Below are positions 43,742-54,790 of a stretch of DNA of 64,000 nt, piece by piece (the first letter of the stretch is position 1; each line of letters opens with the position of its first letter). The stretch is from Thinopyrum elongatum (taxonomy: Eukaryota > Streptophyta > Magnoliopsida > Poales > Poaceae), in NCBI GenBank assembly GCA_011799875.1, contig CM022301.1, positions 324,588,929 through 324,652,928 of the forward strand, given 5' to 3'. The notes under the pieces were generated by a model. It was not told the DNA's origin. It made no database searches and saw nothing but the letters and a program-made list of their open reading frames with translations. The translations under genes and the position numbers were made by a program.

Positions 43742-46495
43742 ATGAGGAATTTGAAAGACATCAAAACCAAGATTTTTCCCTCTACTACGAGGGGAGGTAA
43801 GGAACTGCCATCTAGCTCTGCACTTGATTCACCTTCTGTTTTGAGTAAGCTTGCGACACCACCACCTGCTATTCATTCTGATACGTCGCAAGTAATTGGT
43901 GATGCTACTTCTTCTATGCATGATGCTTATGATGATACTACTGCTTTGCTTGATAATACCGTGCCACTAAGTGAATTTCTTTATGAACACATTGCTAGAG
44001 TTAATGCTGAAACAGATGATATTTCTGAAACTGATGAAATTATTTAAACTGAACACTTTGAAACACCTGCTAGACCTAGCTCTCCTAGATATGAATTGCC
44101 TGATATACCTGAGGGTTATGTTATGGATGGAGTAGCTAGGGACTTTCTTGCTTGTAAGGATAGAGATGATCTTAAGAAATTATTATGCAAGTGGAAAGAA
44201 AAATCTTTGAATGCTAGAATGCAATATGATCCTAAGTTTGCTACTTCACTTATCTTTGTTACTGATAAGGATTATGAATTCTCTGTCGACCCCGAGTTAA
44301 TTACTTTGGTTGAATCTGATCCTTTCCATGGTTATGAATCTGAAACTGTTGTGGCACATCTTACTAAATTTAATGATATAGCCACCCTATTTGCTCATGA
44401 GGAAAAACTTCGACATTACTATATTCTTATGTTGTTTCCTTTCTCGTTAAAGGGTGATGCTAACTTATGGTTCAATTCTCTTGCTCCTGGTTGTGTGCGT
44501 AGTCCCCGGGATATGATATATTACTTCTCTGAAAAATATTTGTCTGCTCATGAGAAACAAGCTGCTTTACAGGAAATATTTAATTTTGTGCAAACTAAAG
44601 AAGAGAGTCTCCCACAAGCTTGGGGGAGGCTTCTCCAATTACTTAATGCTTTGCCTGATCATCCTCTCAAGAAAAATGAAATACTTGATATCTTTTATAA
44701 TGGACTAATCGATGCTTCTAGGGACCACCTAGATAGTTGTGCTGGTTGTGTTTTCAGGGAACGAACTGTTGAACAAGCTGAAGTGCTATTGAATAATATA
44801 TTGAGTAATGATAATAATTGGACTCTTCCCGAACCACCTCCTAAGCCAACTACGAAGAAAAGAGGTATTCTATTTCTCAGTCCTGAAGATATGCAAGAGG
44901 CAAAGAAATCTATGAAAGAAAAAGGTATTAAAGCTGAAAATATTAAGAATTTACCACCTATTGAAGAAATACATGGTCTTGATAACCCGACACAGGTAAT
45001 AGAGGAAAATTCTCTCTATAGATTTGATGAAGGTGATATTCCTCACAATAAGTCTACTAGTCAATGCTTGGATGAATTTGATAGCTTTATTGTTAAACAA
45101 GAAAATTTCAATGCATATGTTAATAGACAATTGAAACATAATGCTTATATGCTTGACTGCTTGGGTGACTACATGTGTAGAACTATTAATGATCTCAAGA
45201 TTATTAGTAAACATGCTTCCATGGTAAAAACTCAAGTAGAACAAGTTCTCAAGGCACAAAATGATTTGTTGAATGAGATGAATAATAAGGTGAATGATAC
45301 TGCTATTATAGTTATGACTAGAGGTGGTAACATGACTTTGGAACCTTTGTATCCTGAGGGCCATCCTAAGAGAATTGAACAAGATTCTCAGAGAATTAAT
45401 ATTGATGCACCTAGTCCTAGTAATAAAAAGAAAAAGAAGGATGACAGAACTTTGCATGCTTCTAGTAAACCTGTTATAGACACACCTGAGAATCCAAATG
45501 ATATTTCTATTTCTGATGTTGAAACACAATCTGGTGATGAACATGAACCTAGTGATAATGTTAATGATGATGTTCATGTTGACGCTCAACCTAGCAATGA
45601 TAATGATGTGGAGATTGAACCTGCTATTGATCTTGATAACCCACAACCTAAAAATAAAAGATATGATAAGAGAGACTTCATTGCTAGGAAACATGGGAAA
45701 GAAAGAGAACCATGGGCTCAGAAACCCATGCCCTTTCCTCCTAAACCATCCAAGAAAAAGGATGATGAGGATTTTGAGCGCTTTGTTGAAATGCTTAGAC
45801 CTGTCTTTTTGCGTATGCGTTTGACTGATATTCTGAAAATGTCTCCTTATGCTAAGTATATGAAAGATATTGTTACAAATAAAAGAAAGATACCGGAAGC
45901 TGAAATTTCCACTATGCTTGCTAATTACACTTTTAAGGGTGGAATACCAAAGAAACTAGGAGATCTAGGAGTACCAACTATACCATGCTCCATTAAAAGA
46001 AATTATGTTAAAACTGCTTTATGTGATTTGGGAGCCGGTGTTAGTGTTATGCCTTTCTCTTTATACCGTAGACTTAATTTGAATAAGTTGACACCAACTG
46101 AAATCTCTTTGCAAATGGCTGATAAATCAACCGCTATACCCATCGGTATTTGTGAGGATGTGCCTGTCGTAGTTGCAAATGTCACTATTTTAACGGACTT
46201 TGTTATTCTTGATATACCCGAGGACGACAGTATGTCGATCATCCTTGGTAGACCCTTTTTGAATACTGCAGGGGCTGTTATTGATTGCAACAAGGGCAAT
46301 GTCACTTTTCATGTTAATGGTAATGAGCATACGGTATACTTTCCGAAGAAACAACCTCAAGTAAATAGCATCAATTCTATTGGAAAAATTTCAACTATTG
46401 CTATTGGAGGTTTTGAATTCCCTATTCCTACTGTCAAAAAGAAATATGATATTCTTATTGTTGGTGACATGCATATCCCTGTTGAGGTAACCTAG
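43742..46495 (+). CDS. gag-pro: gag-protease polyprotein of S2-2 (one internal stop)
   Basis: From ATG 43742 (MRNLKDIKTKIFPS) a single frame runs to TAG 46493-46495, about 917 codons, interrupted only by TAA 44045-44047 where S2-1 has GAG. The Athila-type gag core is at about 44290-44860 (LMLFPFSLKGDANLWFN, PQAWGRLLQLLNALPDHP, CAGCVFRERT); a Lys/Asp/Asn-rich linker at about 45420-45640; and a retropepsin-like protease at about 45960-46360, with LCDLGAGVSVMPFSLYRRL (active site Asp-Leu-Gly-Ala) and MSIILGRPFLNTAGAVIDC. Gag would form particles and the protease would process it. The frame is followed by non-coding DNA, not reverse transcriptase. One suppressible or recent stop makes this the best-preserved coding region in the window. 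Antisense frames here are shadows. Confidence 0.88.
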
Positions 46496-46696
46496 GGTTA
46501 TACGAAGATTCTCTTGTTTCATGCCATTTGGAAGAAGTTTGTTAATAAGACTTGATCAACCTTGTTAATGGATTCCTTTTGACAGGCATGAGATGGATGA
46601 ATTTAGTGAACACAACTTTCTGTACCCACTTTTTACTTTTTGTTATTTAGAATAAATAAAGCAAAAATACTATTATTTGTCTATTTTCTGAATTAT
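46496..46696 (+). other. Spacer after gag-protease in S2-2
   Basis: AT-rich spacer after the stop. No reverse transcriptase sequence; the pol region that should begin here is absent. Confidence 0.6.
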
Positions 46697-46872
46697 CTGT
46701 GCAATAAAAAATGTCCCAAAAATAAAAGTTCTCCAAATGCCCTGAAAATTTAGTATGATTTTTGATAGAATATTTAAGAATTTTTGGCAGTGAAAACACA
46801 CCAGGAGGCAGCACCAGTGGGCCACAAGCCCATAGGGCACGCCTAGCTTGTGGGTCCCCTCACTTATTCCAG
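46697..46872 (+). promoter_or_regulatory. LTR-U3-like segment upstream of the S2-2 3' ORF
   Basis: The segment follows the order of motifs in the S2 LTR at 30506-30690: TGTGCA, then AATAAAAGTTCTC, CCTGAAAATTTA, GATTTTT or an equivalent, a block ending AATTTTTGGC (LTR AAATATTGGC), and GGCCACAAGCCC followed by GGGC.CGCC and CTTGTGGG.CCCC. It is diverged from the LTR but collinear. It may have been a duplicated promoter serving the downstream ORF. No TATA box is clear. Confidence 0.5.
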
Positions 46873-47253
46873 CACCCATCCACTCCGTCTTCCTCCAGAA
46901 AAAATCCCACCATTGCTCAAACCCGTGTTCTAGCTCATTTTGCTGCCATTTTCGATCTCCTTGATCAAAGCTCCATTCGCAAAACTGTTTTGGGGGATTG
47001 TTCTTCGGTATGTGACTCCTCCAATGGTCCAATTAGCTTTTGTTCCAGTGCTTTATATATTGCAAACTTTTGCTACTGTGGTGACTTTGTTCTTGAGCTT
47101 GCATGTCAAATTTATATGGTCCGAAGTAGTTTTGTTGCATGATATAGCCTCTAGATACTTGTGGGAGTAGTTGCTATCAATCTTGTTGAGTTTTGTTCAC
47201 TTTTATTTTGAGTCACTAAAAATTTCAGAATTTTTCAGAGGAAAAGGAAAGAA
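46873..47253 (+). other. Leader before the S2-2 3' ORF
   Basis: About 380 bp without a supported ORF; a 126-codon frame at 46762-47142 crosses the LTR-like part and is not recognised. Near 47229 AAAATTTCAG and at 47237 TTTTTCAG precede the ATG by about 20 bp and could be splice acceptors, as known for Athila 3' genes expressed from spliced RNA. Confidence 0.4.
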
Positions 47254-48336
47254 ATGATGAAGAGATGGTTAAGGGGTTCTTCAAGCCGGAATTCAAATGA
47301 AAATGAAAATGAGGAGAAGAAGAAGCCCAAGTACAACCTTCCGCGTGCGGCGGAGCTTCGGCCATGTGAATGGCCAAGTGATGCATTCTTGAGGGCGGCC
47401 GGAATTTATGATGATTTCTATTATTTGGCGGAGAATGCAGGCATCACCGACTTCCTCCAAGATAAGTGTGAACAATACCTTCTGCTCACTAACACATTCG
47501 TGCAAAATTTTCACTTTCATGCTAGGAAGGATCCTCCCATGGTAGAATTTCACTTGTATGATGTGCCTAAGTAAATGACACTTGATGATTTTTGCAATGT
47601 TTGCAAATTACCTTATGAGGGCAGCGTCAGTGAACCACGTCCTAGGGACGTGGAGGACTTTATTGCTGAAACTACTGTAGGAGAAGAGAGAGGGGTGTCG
47701 GAAGCGAGAGTGGCTAGCTTATATTTTCCTGTTTTACGCTATTATTCATTATTTTCTGGGAGATGTTTGATTAGTCATGGGGAGAGCGGAGGCCTTAGTG
47801 CCCCGGACCTTGCTATTTTGCGCCATGCTTTATATTGTGATAGAACTTTTAGTTTGGGCGCTATTGTTGCTCATTGGTTAAACACAAACCGCACGAAGGG
47901 TCCCATCTTTGGAGGCATCTATGGCTCTTGCCTTGCTGAACATTTTGAGATACCCATTAGGCATGATGAGGAGGAGGGGATGCTGCTACCCACTAGATAT
48001 TTGAACTATAATAGTACGGTAGCGCATGATTTTATAAAGAATGATAAGGACAAGAGACTCCTCTACAACTTAGTATTTAGTCAGGGTACTTGTGAGACTA
48101 TTGCTTTGCCTGCTTCTTCTTTGTTCGATATTCGTTCACGCAGGTACACTATTATGCCCGAGGACATCTACAGATTTTGGGTTCTTTCACAACCCCCAGC
48201 ACCTGAGCCAGCACCAGTTCCTGACCCATACCAGGAGCCCGTTTTTCAGTGGGAGCCACAGGAGCTCGCTAACCAGTGGAACCCTCAGGACCCTCCGGAG
48301 TATCGAGGAGACGGTTATTTTGAGCTGTGGCCCTAG
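47254..48336 (+). CDS. Athila-type 3' ORF (env-position protein) of S2-2, one internal stop
   Basis: ATG 47254 (MMKRWLRGSSSRNSNENENE) opens a frame to TAG 48334-48336, 360 codons with one stop, TAA 47572-47574, after LYDVPK. The part after the stop carries FCNVCKLPYEGSVSEP, SLYFPVLRYYSLFSGRCLIS and LGAIVAHWLNTNRTKGPIFGG, which fit the plant 'Athila ORF' family (PF03078, from memory). The C-terminus is Pro/Glu-rich (PAPEPAPVPDPYQEP). The N-terminal Arg/Ser/Asn/Glu/Lys-rich part is probably disordered. I see no signal peptide or strong membrane helix, so an envelope role is not supported. Function unknown. It sits where Athila elements place their extra gene, between pol and the 3' LTR. Confidence 0.75.
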
Positions 48337-48357
48337 ACCAACTTAGGCTAAAAGCCT

Positions 48358-48371
48358 AAGCTTGGGGGAGT
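48358..48371 (+). other. Internal polypurine-tract-like motif of S2-2
   Basis: AAGCTTGGGGGAGT, identical to the true polypurine tract at 50433-50446, occurs 22 bp after the stop of the 3' ORF and 2.08 kb before the 3' LTR. Confidence 0.6.
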
Positions 48372-50432
48372 ATGTATTTCTCACCGATATTACATTCATG
48401 ATCACACACTCATTTCAGTTGTCGGTGTTCATACTTTTTCATTGTATTATCCATTTGAGTTTATTTCTTTTTCGCTTTCTTCTTGTGTGTTTGAAAAACT
48501 TTGAGAAAATCCAAAAAAATTAGTTCTCGTTTGTTTAGATTTTCTTTCTAGTGTAATTTAGTTGTAGTATTAAAAGAAAACCCAAAAAGATATCTCATTC
48601 TTCTTTTACTTGTCGGGAGCTTTCCCGTGTAAATAGTTTTTCTCGTTCTTGTTTTACTTTCTTCAGAAAAATAAAAACTCCAAAAATATTTCAGTGTGTT
48701 TCTTTGAAATTCTTTTATTTTACCTTGGGTCGTAAGGAGAAGACCACGATGAAAATGTTGAGTGGCTCTCATATGCATTATTGTTGATCTAACAAAGAGC
48801 CCATATTACCTTGTCTTCTCCTTTGAATAAATGTTTGCAGATTCCAGCTTAGTCCAATGCACGTAAACTCTTATTATAATTCACACAGTTCGATCGTGCA
48901 AGTGGAAGGCAATAATGACGATATATGATGAAATGATTGACATGAAGAAAAGCTGGTACGAACTCGACCTATTTTGTTTTTGTAAATATGATTAGCTCAT
49001 CGTTCTTGATTCAGCCCATTATGAATGAAACATGTTTGCAATGACACTTAGAGATTATAGTTACTCATGCCATGCTTAATTAGTTAGGAGTGTATAATGG
49101 TTTGTCTTGTGTGCCAACATGAAAATTAAAATGGTTATGATGTAGTATGATAGGATGGTATCCTCCTTTGAATGATTTAAGTGGCTTGACTTGGCACATG
49201 ATCATGCATGTAGTTGAATCAAAATCAACATAGCCTCCACGATATTTATGTTCATGGTGATTTATATCCTACTCATGCTTGCACTCAATGTTGGTTAATC
49301 TCAATGCATGTTTATGACCGTTGTCGCTCTCTAGTTGGTCGCTCCTCAATCTTTTGCTAGGCTTCACTTGTACTAAGCAGGAATACTGCTTGTGCATCCA
49401 CTTCCTTAAACCCAAAGTTGTTCCATATGAGTCCACCATACCTACCTATATGCGGTATCTACCTGCCGTTCCAAGTAAATTTGCATGTGCCAAACTCTAA
49501 ACCTTCAAATAATAATGTGTTTTGTATGCCCGAATCGCTCATGTAGTGACTGGGGGCTGTCAGTATCTTCCATGCTAGGTGGGTTATTCTCACGATGAGT
49601 GTTTATTCACTTGTCATTCACGAGAAAGTGGCTGGTAATCGGGATGCCCAGTTCCATGCTCGAAATCAAATCAAAATATAAATATCAAACAAAACTCCCC
49701 CAGGACTGTTGTTGGTATGGACGGTACCCGTGGATTCGGCTAGCCGTGGAGTGTGATTGTTGGTGGAGGGGGAGTAAAAACTTTACCATGCTGTTTGGGA
49801 ACCGCCTATAATGTATCTAGCATGGAAGATACCGAGATCTTTTGGTTGTTATGTTGACAATGAAAGCATACCGCTCAAAATTATATTCATCTCTGTTTTA
49901 AAAGCTCGAGCTCTGGCACCTCTGCAAATCTCTGCTTCCCACTGCGAAGGGCCTATCTATTTACTTTTATTGCTGAGTCATTATCCTCTTATAAAAAGCA
50001 CCAGTTAGAGAGCACCACTATCATTTGTATGCGTTGTTATGAATTGATATTGAGTATGAGTGTGGCTGGATCTCTTTTGCCATGAATTATAATGTCTAGT
50101 CAGTCCTTGATCTTCAGGGGTGCTCTGCATTTATGTTTTGCGGTCTCAGAAAGGGCTAGCGAGATACATTTTGTCATATTATATCATGATTGTTTTGAAA
50201 AAGTGTTGTCATCCAAGATTTATTATTATTGCTCGCTAGTTGATTATGTCATTGATATGAGTAAATGTGAGAATTAAATGTTATTGTGAATATGGTTAGT
50301 TCATAATCTTTGCTGAAACCCTGAATGCTGGCTATACATATTTGCAACAACAAGATCAAACAGAGTTTGTAAAAGTTTTTCTTTATCACTTTCAGTTTGT
50401 CAACTAAATTGCTCGAGGACAAGCAATGGGTT
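48372..50432 (+). other. Non-coding 3' domain of S2-2
   Basis: About 2.06 kb, AT-rich, without a supported ORF. GTCAGTATCTTCCATGCTAG (about 49559) and its inverse, CTAGCATGGAAGATACCGAG (about 49817), form a pair of inverted arms about 235 bp apart. Just before the tract, TTGCTCGAGGACAAGCAA (50408-50425) can form a short hairpin; a similar GCTCGTCCTC lies next to the R tract. Confidence 0.55.
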
Positions 50433-50446
50433 AAGCTTGGGGGAGT
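50433..50446 (+). other. Polypurine tract of S2-2
   Basis: AAGCTTGGGGGAGT abuts the TGATACG start of the 3' LTR. Confidence 0.85.
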
Positions 50447-51878
50447 TGATACGTCTCCATCGTATCTACTTTTCCTAACTCTTTTGCCCTTGTTTTGGAC
50501 TCCAATTTGCATGATTTGAGTGGAACTAACCCGGACTGACGCTGTTTTCAGCAGAATTGCCATGGTGTTATTTTTGTGCAGAAATAAAAGTTCTCGGATT
50601 GACCTGAAAATTTACGGAGAATATTTTTGGAATATATAAAAAATATTGGCGCAAGAATCAACCAGAGGGGGGCCACCCAGAGACCACAAGCCCTAGGGGC
50701 GCGCCCACCCCCCTGGGGCGCGCCCTGCAGGCTTGTGGGCCCCTGGAGCTCCTCCAACCCTAATTCCAACTCTATAAGTACCTATTCGCGGAGAAAAAAT
50801 AATCAAAGTGAAGGATTCATTGCGTTTTATGATACGGAGCCGCCGCCACCTCCTGTTCTTCATCGGGAGGGCTGATCTGGAGTCCGTTCGGGGCTCCGGA
50901 GAGGGGGATTCGTCGCCATCATCATCACCAACCTTCCTCCATCACCAATTTCAAGATGCTCACCGCCGTGCGTGAGTAATTCCATCGTAGGCTTGCTGGA
51001 CGGTGATGGGTTGGATGAGATTTATCATGTAATCGAGTTAGTTTTGTTAGGGTTTGATCCCTAGTATCCACTATGTTCTGAGATTGATGTTGCTATGACT
51101 TTGCTATGCTTAATGCTTTTCTGAGATTGATGTTGCTATGACTTTGCTATGCTTAATGCTTGTCACTAGGGCCCGAGTGCCATGATTTCAGATCTGAACC
51201 TATTATGTTTTCATGAATATATTTGTGTTCTTGATCCTATCTTGCAAGTTGTAGACACCTATTATGTGTTATGATCTGCATACCCCAAGGTGACAATAAT
51301 TGGGATTCTTTCTGGTGATCACCGTAGTTTGAGGAGTTCATGTATTCACTAAGTGCTAATGCTTTGGTTTGGTTCTCTATTAAAAGGGGGCCTTAATATC
51401 CCTTAGTTTCCATTAGGACCCCACTGCCATGGGAGGGTAGGACAAAAGATGTCATGCAAGTTCTTTTCCATAAGCACGTATGACTTATTCGGAATACATG
51501 CCTACATTATATTGATGAATTGGAGCTAGTTCTGTGTCACCCTAGGTTATGACTGTTGCATGATGAATGCCATCCGACATAATTATCCATCACTGATCCG
51601 ATGCCTACGAGCTTTTCACATATTGATCTTTGCTAAGTTACTTTGTCGTTGCTACTGTTACAATCACTACAGAACTGCTACTGTTACTTTTGCCACATTA
51701 CCGTTACTTCCATACTACTTTGCTGCAGATATTAAGTCTTTCAGGTGTGGTTGAATTGACAACTCAGCTGCTAATACTCATGAATATTCTTTGGCTCCCC
51801 TTGTGTCGAATCAATAAATTTGGGTTGAATACTCTACCCTCGAAAACTGTTGCGATCCCCTATACTTGTGGGTTATCA
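50447..51878 (+). repeat. 3' LTR of S2-2 (1432 bp)
   Basis: TGATACGTCTCCATCGTATC to CTTGTGGGTTATCA, with TATAAGTA at 50773-50780. Longer than the 5' LTR because of a 43-bp tandem duplication (51078-51163). Followed by AGAGA. Confidence 0.92.
51078..51163 (+). repeat. 43-bp tandem duplication in the S2-2 3' LTR
   Basis: Two identical 43-bp units starting CTGAGATTGATGTTGCTATG at 51078 and 51121. The 5' LTR and the S2-1 LTR have one unit, so the duplication arose after insertion in this LTR only. Confidence 0.9.
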
Positions 51879-51883
51879 AGAGA

Positions 51884-53316
51884 CTATATGTGCATGCTTC
51901 GGGAATCATACACCTTCACACCAATATTCCTACTAACCACAACCGTTTACTAGTACCTCCCACATATTATCATCTCTATATCGCAAAACTATTGCAAGGT
52001 ATCAAACACATCATATTCAATGATCCACAAGTTTTATGTAGGATTCCATGATTAACCAAGCAAATGACCAATTCATGTTGATTCTCTAAATAGATATAAG
52101 TGAAGCAAGAGAGTTTAATTCTTTCTACAAAAAACCATTCTCTAACAAATATGAGTGAAGCGAAAGAGTATTATACAAACAACGGTTTTCTATGGGAAGA
52201 GTGATGTGCAATCCAAACTTCAAATGATATAAGTGAAGTACATGAAGCATTCAGGCCATACTCAATAGATATAAGTGAAGTGCAAAGAGCATTCTATAAA
52301 TCAACCAAGGACTATCTCATACCAGCATGGTGCATAAAAGAAAAGTGAAAACTAAACACAAAAGACGCTCCAAGATTTACGCATATGACGTGAACGAAAC
52401 AAAAACTGAAACATACCGATACTTGTTGAAGAAAGATGGGATGCCTTCCGGGGCATCCCCAAGCTTAGATGCTTGAGTCTCCTTGAATATTTACTTGGGT
52501 TGCCTTGGGCATCCCCAAGCTTGAACTCTTGCCTCTCCTCCTTCACCTCATATCGAGACCTCCTCGATCTTTGAACACTTCACCCACACAAAACTTAACA
52601 AAAACCTCCGTAAGATTCGTTAGTATAATAAAGCAAATCACTATTTTAAGTACTGTTGCAAACCCATTCATATTTTATTTTTGCATTATCCCTACTGTAT
52701 CCTAACTTCTCCATGGCGTATACCACCGATAAAATCCATAGTTCCATCAAAACAAGCAAAACAATGCATTAAAAACAGAATTTGTCTTAAACAAGACAGT
52801 CTGTAGCAATCTGAACTTTGACCATACTTCTGTAACTCCAAAAATTCTGAAAAATTAGGAAAAAATAAAAAAAATTCATGTCAGTACTGTGTAAAAATTT
52901 CAGAAACTTTGACGTCCCAGTAAAAATGTAAATTCACGAACTACAGCCAAAGTTTCTATTTTTGAACGGCACATACCAACAAGCAATCTAATCATCATAA
53001 AGGCAAATCTTGGCACATTATTTTTATAATACAATGGATTTTTACAAGGGGACAATTATTTTTGTTGAAAAGTTTTCGTAATAAAGAGTCATGAAGTTTC
53101 CATGGGTATGAACAAGTTCAAGGATATCCCCCACTCCAACGGTGTTCATCCTTCTCACTTTCACTTTTCCTTTTGTATAGTTTTAAGTTCCACTCTATAT
53201 TTTTTTGTTTTTAAACTTTATAAAAGCACTCAACATAATAAAATGACTCTCTAAAACTTCCGGGTTGTCTCACTAGCAATGCTTTCTTTCAAGCCATTAA
53301 GCTAGGCATAAAGTGC
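51884..53316 (-). other. R interior, middle, with irregular repeats and tract-like motifs
   Basis: Non-coding. Four irregular copies of a (GATA)TAAGTGAAG or ATGAGTGAAG motif start at about 52093, 52151, 52226 and 52268. Two copies of GGCATCCCCAAGCTT (52452-52466 and 52508-52522) equal on minus the R polypurine tract. The rest is AT-rich with no ORF of support. Confidence 0.6.
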
Positions 53317-54324
53317 TCAAGTAATCGATCCACCCGGATCCCAAGGTATATCAAAGCCAATTTTAATTAGCAATGATTTAAAATTTAGTAGTGAGCACAA
53401 AGCAACATATATCATGCAATGACTAAGTCTAACTCTCTTCCTATGCATCAGCATGTCATAAAAGAACAATTCATGCACATCAAGTAAAGGCCAATACATA
53501 GCATAAGCAGTTTCTTGCAATTTTATCGTGTTGGAAACATAGAGAGGCGGAGATGTAGTTCCTCTTTCATAATAATTGCAAGTAGGAGAAGCAAGCACAT
53601 GCATATTATATTCATCAAAATTATCATGTGTAATGGTAGAATGCAACCTATCAATATAATCCTTAATAAAAGCAAACTTCTCCGATATAGTGTAGTTGGG
53701 AGAATTCAAAACGATAATAGGACTATCATGTTTGGGTGCAATAGCAACAATTTCATTCTTAACATAAGGAACTAAAGCAAGTTCATCTCCATAAGCATAA
53801 TTCATATTGGCATCATAGCCACAAGCATAGCAATCATCAAGTTCATCAAAAAGGGATATTTCAAACGAATCAACGGGATCATAGCAATTATCATAGCATT
53901 CATCCTTCGGTAAGAACGAAGGGACATTAAACAATGTATGGGATAAAGAGTTACTCTCATTAGAAGGTGGGCATGGGTAGCTAATCTTCTCTTCCTCCTT
54001 TTGTTCTTCGCTCTCCTCCTCATCTTTTTCATCTAATGAGCTCACGGTTTATTCAATTTCTTCTTCCATAGTTTCCTGCAAAATATTAGTATCTTCTTGG
54101 ATAGCGGAGACTTTCTCAATAAATTCATCAATATCGGCATGGTATTCATAATTCTCATAGCAATATTTAAGTATAGCAAAATTATCAGGTCTAAAAACAG
54201 CATCATCAAAATCTTCATACTTTTCAAACAAAGATTCAATTTCATAAGCACCCTTAAAAGCAACAAATTCTTCTATTCGTTCCACATCATAGTAATCATA
54301 TCTACCATTAGAATAAGAAGCCAA
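53317..54324 (-). pseudogene. Acidic ORF of R, function unknown, one internal stop
   Basis: On minus one frame covers 54324-54049 and 54045-53317 (about 335 codons) with a single TAA between them. It is rich in Asp, Glu, Tyr and Asn: YYDVERIEEFVAFKGAYEIE, KDEEESEEQKEEEKIS, PKHDSPIIVLNSPNYTISEK, ending FDIPWDPGG. No start ATG is evident, because the first open codon follows a TAA at about 54345. Such a protein is typical of Sabrina-like elements in my memory; I cannot assign it to gag or pol. A further decayed coding-like stretch with ATG at about 54665 (MDMEHEIPKKL on minus) precedes it. Confidence 0.5.
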
Positions 54325-54760
54325 GGTTTCGTTATCATTAAATTGACATTAAAAGGGAAGGTGTCGAACCTTCATCCTAGAGCAACAAGTATAATCATAT
54401 CTCGACCATAAATTCCAAGCATACCATTGCAACATTTCAATTTGATCCCATAACAGTTTCCCTTTTTGAGTCAAGCGATAATCCCTAAAGTATTCACATT
54501 GATCTAATGTGTCTCCCATTATCAAGTGAACGGGGTTTTCTTAGGATTATCAAAGTAGTGTTTAATATTTTGGACATAACGAGCATCGAGGGTTTTAGGA
54601 GGTTCCCCAACTCCATCAGTAGCAAGTACAACTAATTTTTTTGGTATTTCGTGTTCCATATCCATAAATAGAAATAGAGAACAACTTAGAATAGAAAATA
54701 AAAACTACTTAGTGATAAAGCAAACAAGCACACACGAGAATATTCACCCCACGCTATTGG

Positions 54761-54778
54761 TCCCTGGCAATAGCGCCA
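54761..54778 (-). other. Primer binding site of R (tRNA-Asp-like, diverged)
   Basis: On minus TGGCGCTATTGCCAGGGA, three changes from TGGCGCCGTTGCCGGGGA, 12 bp inside the 5' LTR. Confidence 0.75.
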
Positions 54779-54790
54779 GAAAAAAGGTCT

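Larger units (their letters stand above)
30382..51878 (+). mobile_element. Element S2-2: Athila-like Gypsy element, TSD AGAGA
   Basis: 5' LTR 30382-43663 (split by the LARD), primer site, gag-protease 43742-46495, LTR-like segment, Athila-type 3' ORF 47254-48336, non-coding part, polypurine tract, 3' LTR 50447-51878. Perfect AGAGA duplications flank it at 30377-30381 and 51879-51883. Net length without the LARD is 9617 bp. No reverse transcriptase, RNase H or integrase lies between protease and the 3' ORF (46496-47253 is too short), so it is non-autonomous. It is the better-preserved copy of the S2-1 family. Confidence 0.92.

Noticed and set aside
44951..45694. 247-codon antisense frame over S2-2 gag
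   Set aside because: Shadow of the Asn/Asp-rich linker of the 2.7-kb gag-protease frame; Ile-rich nonsense protein.
47254..48336. Calling the S2-2 3' ORF an envelope glycoprotein
   Set aside because: No signal peptide, transmembrane helix or glycoprotein features seen; only the Athila-type family resemblance is supported.
52085..52320. CRISPR-like array from repeated TAAGTGAAG motifs
   Set aside because: Repeats are short, irregularly spaced (58, 75, 42 bp) and lie in a plant retrotransposon.
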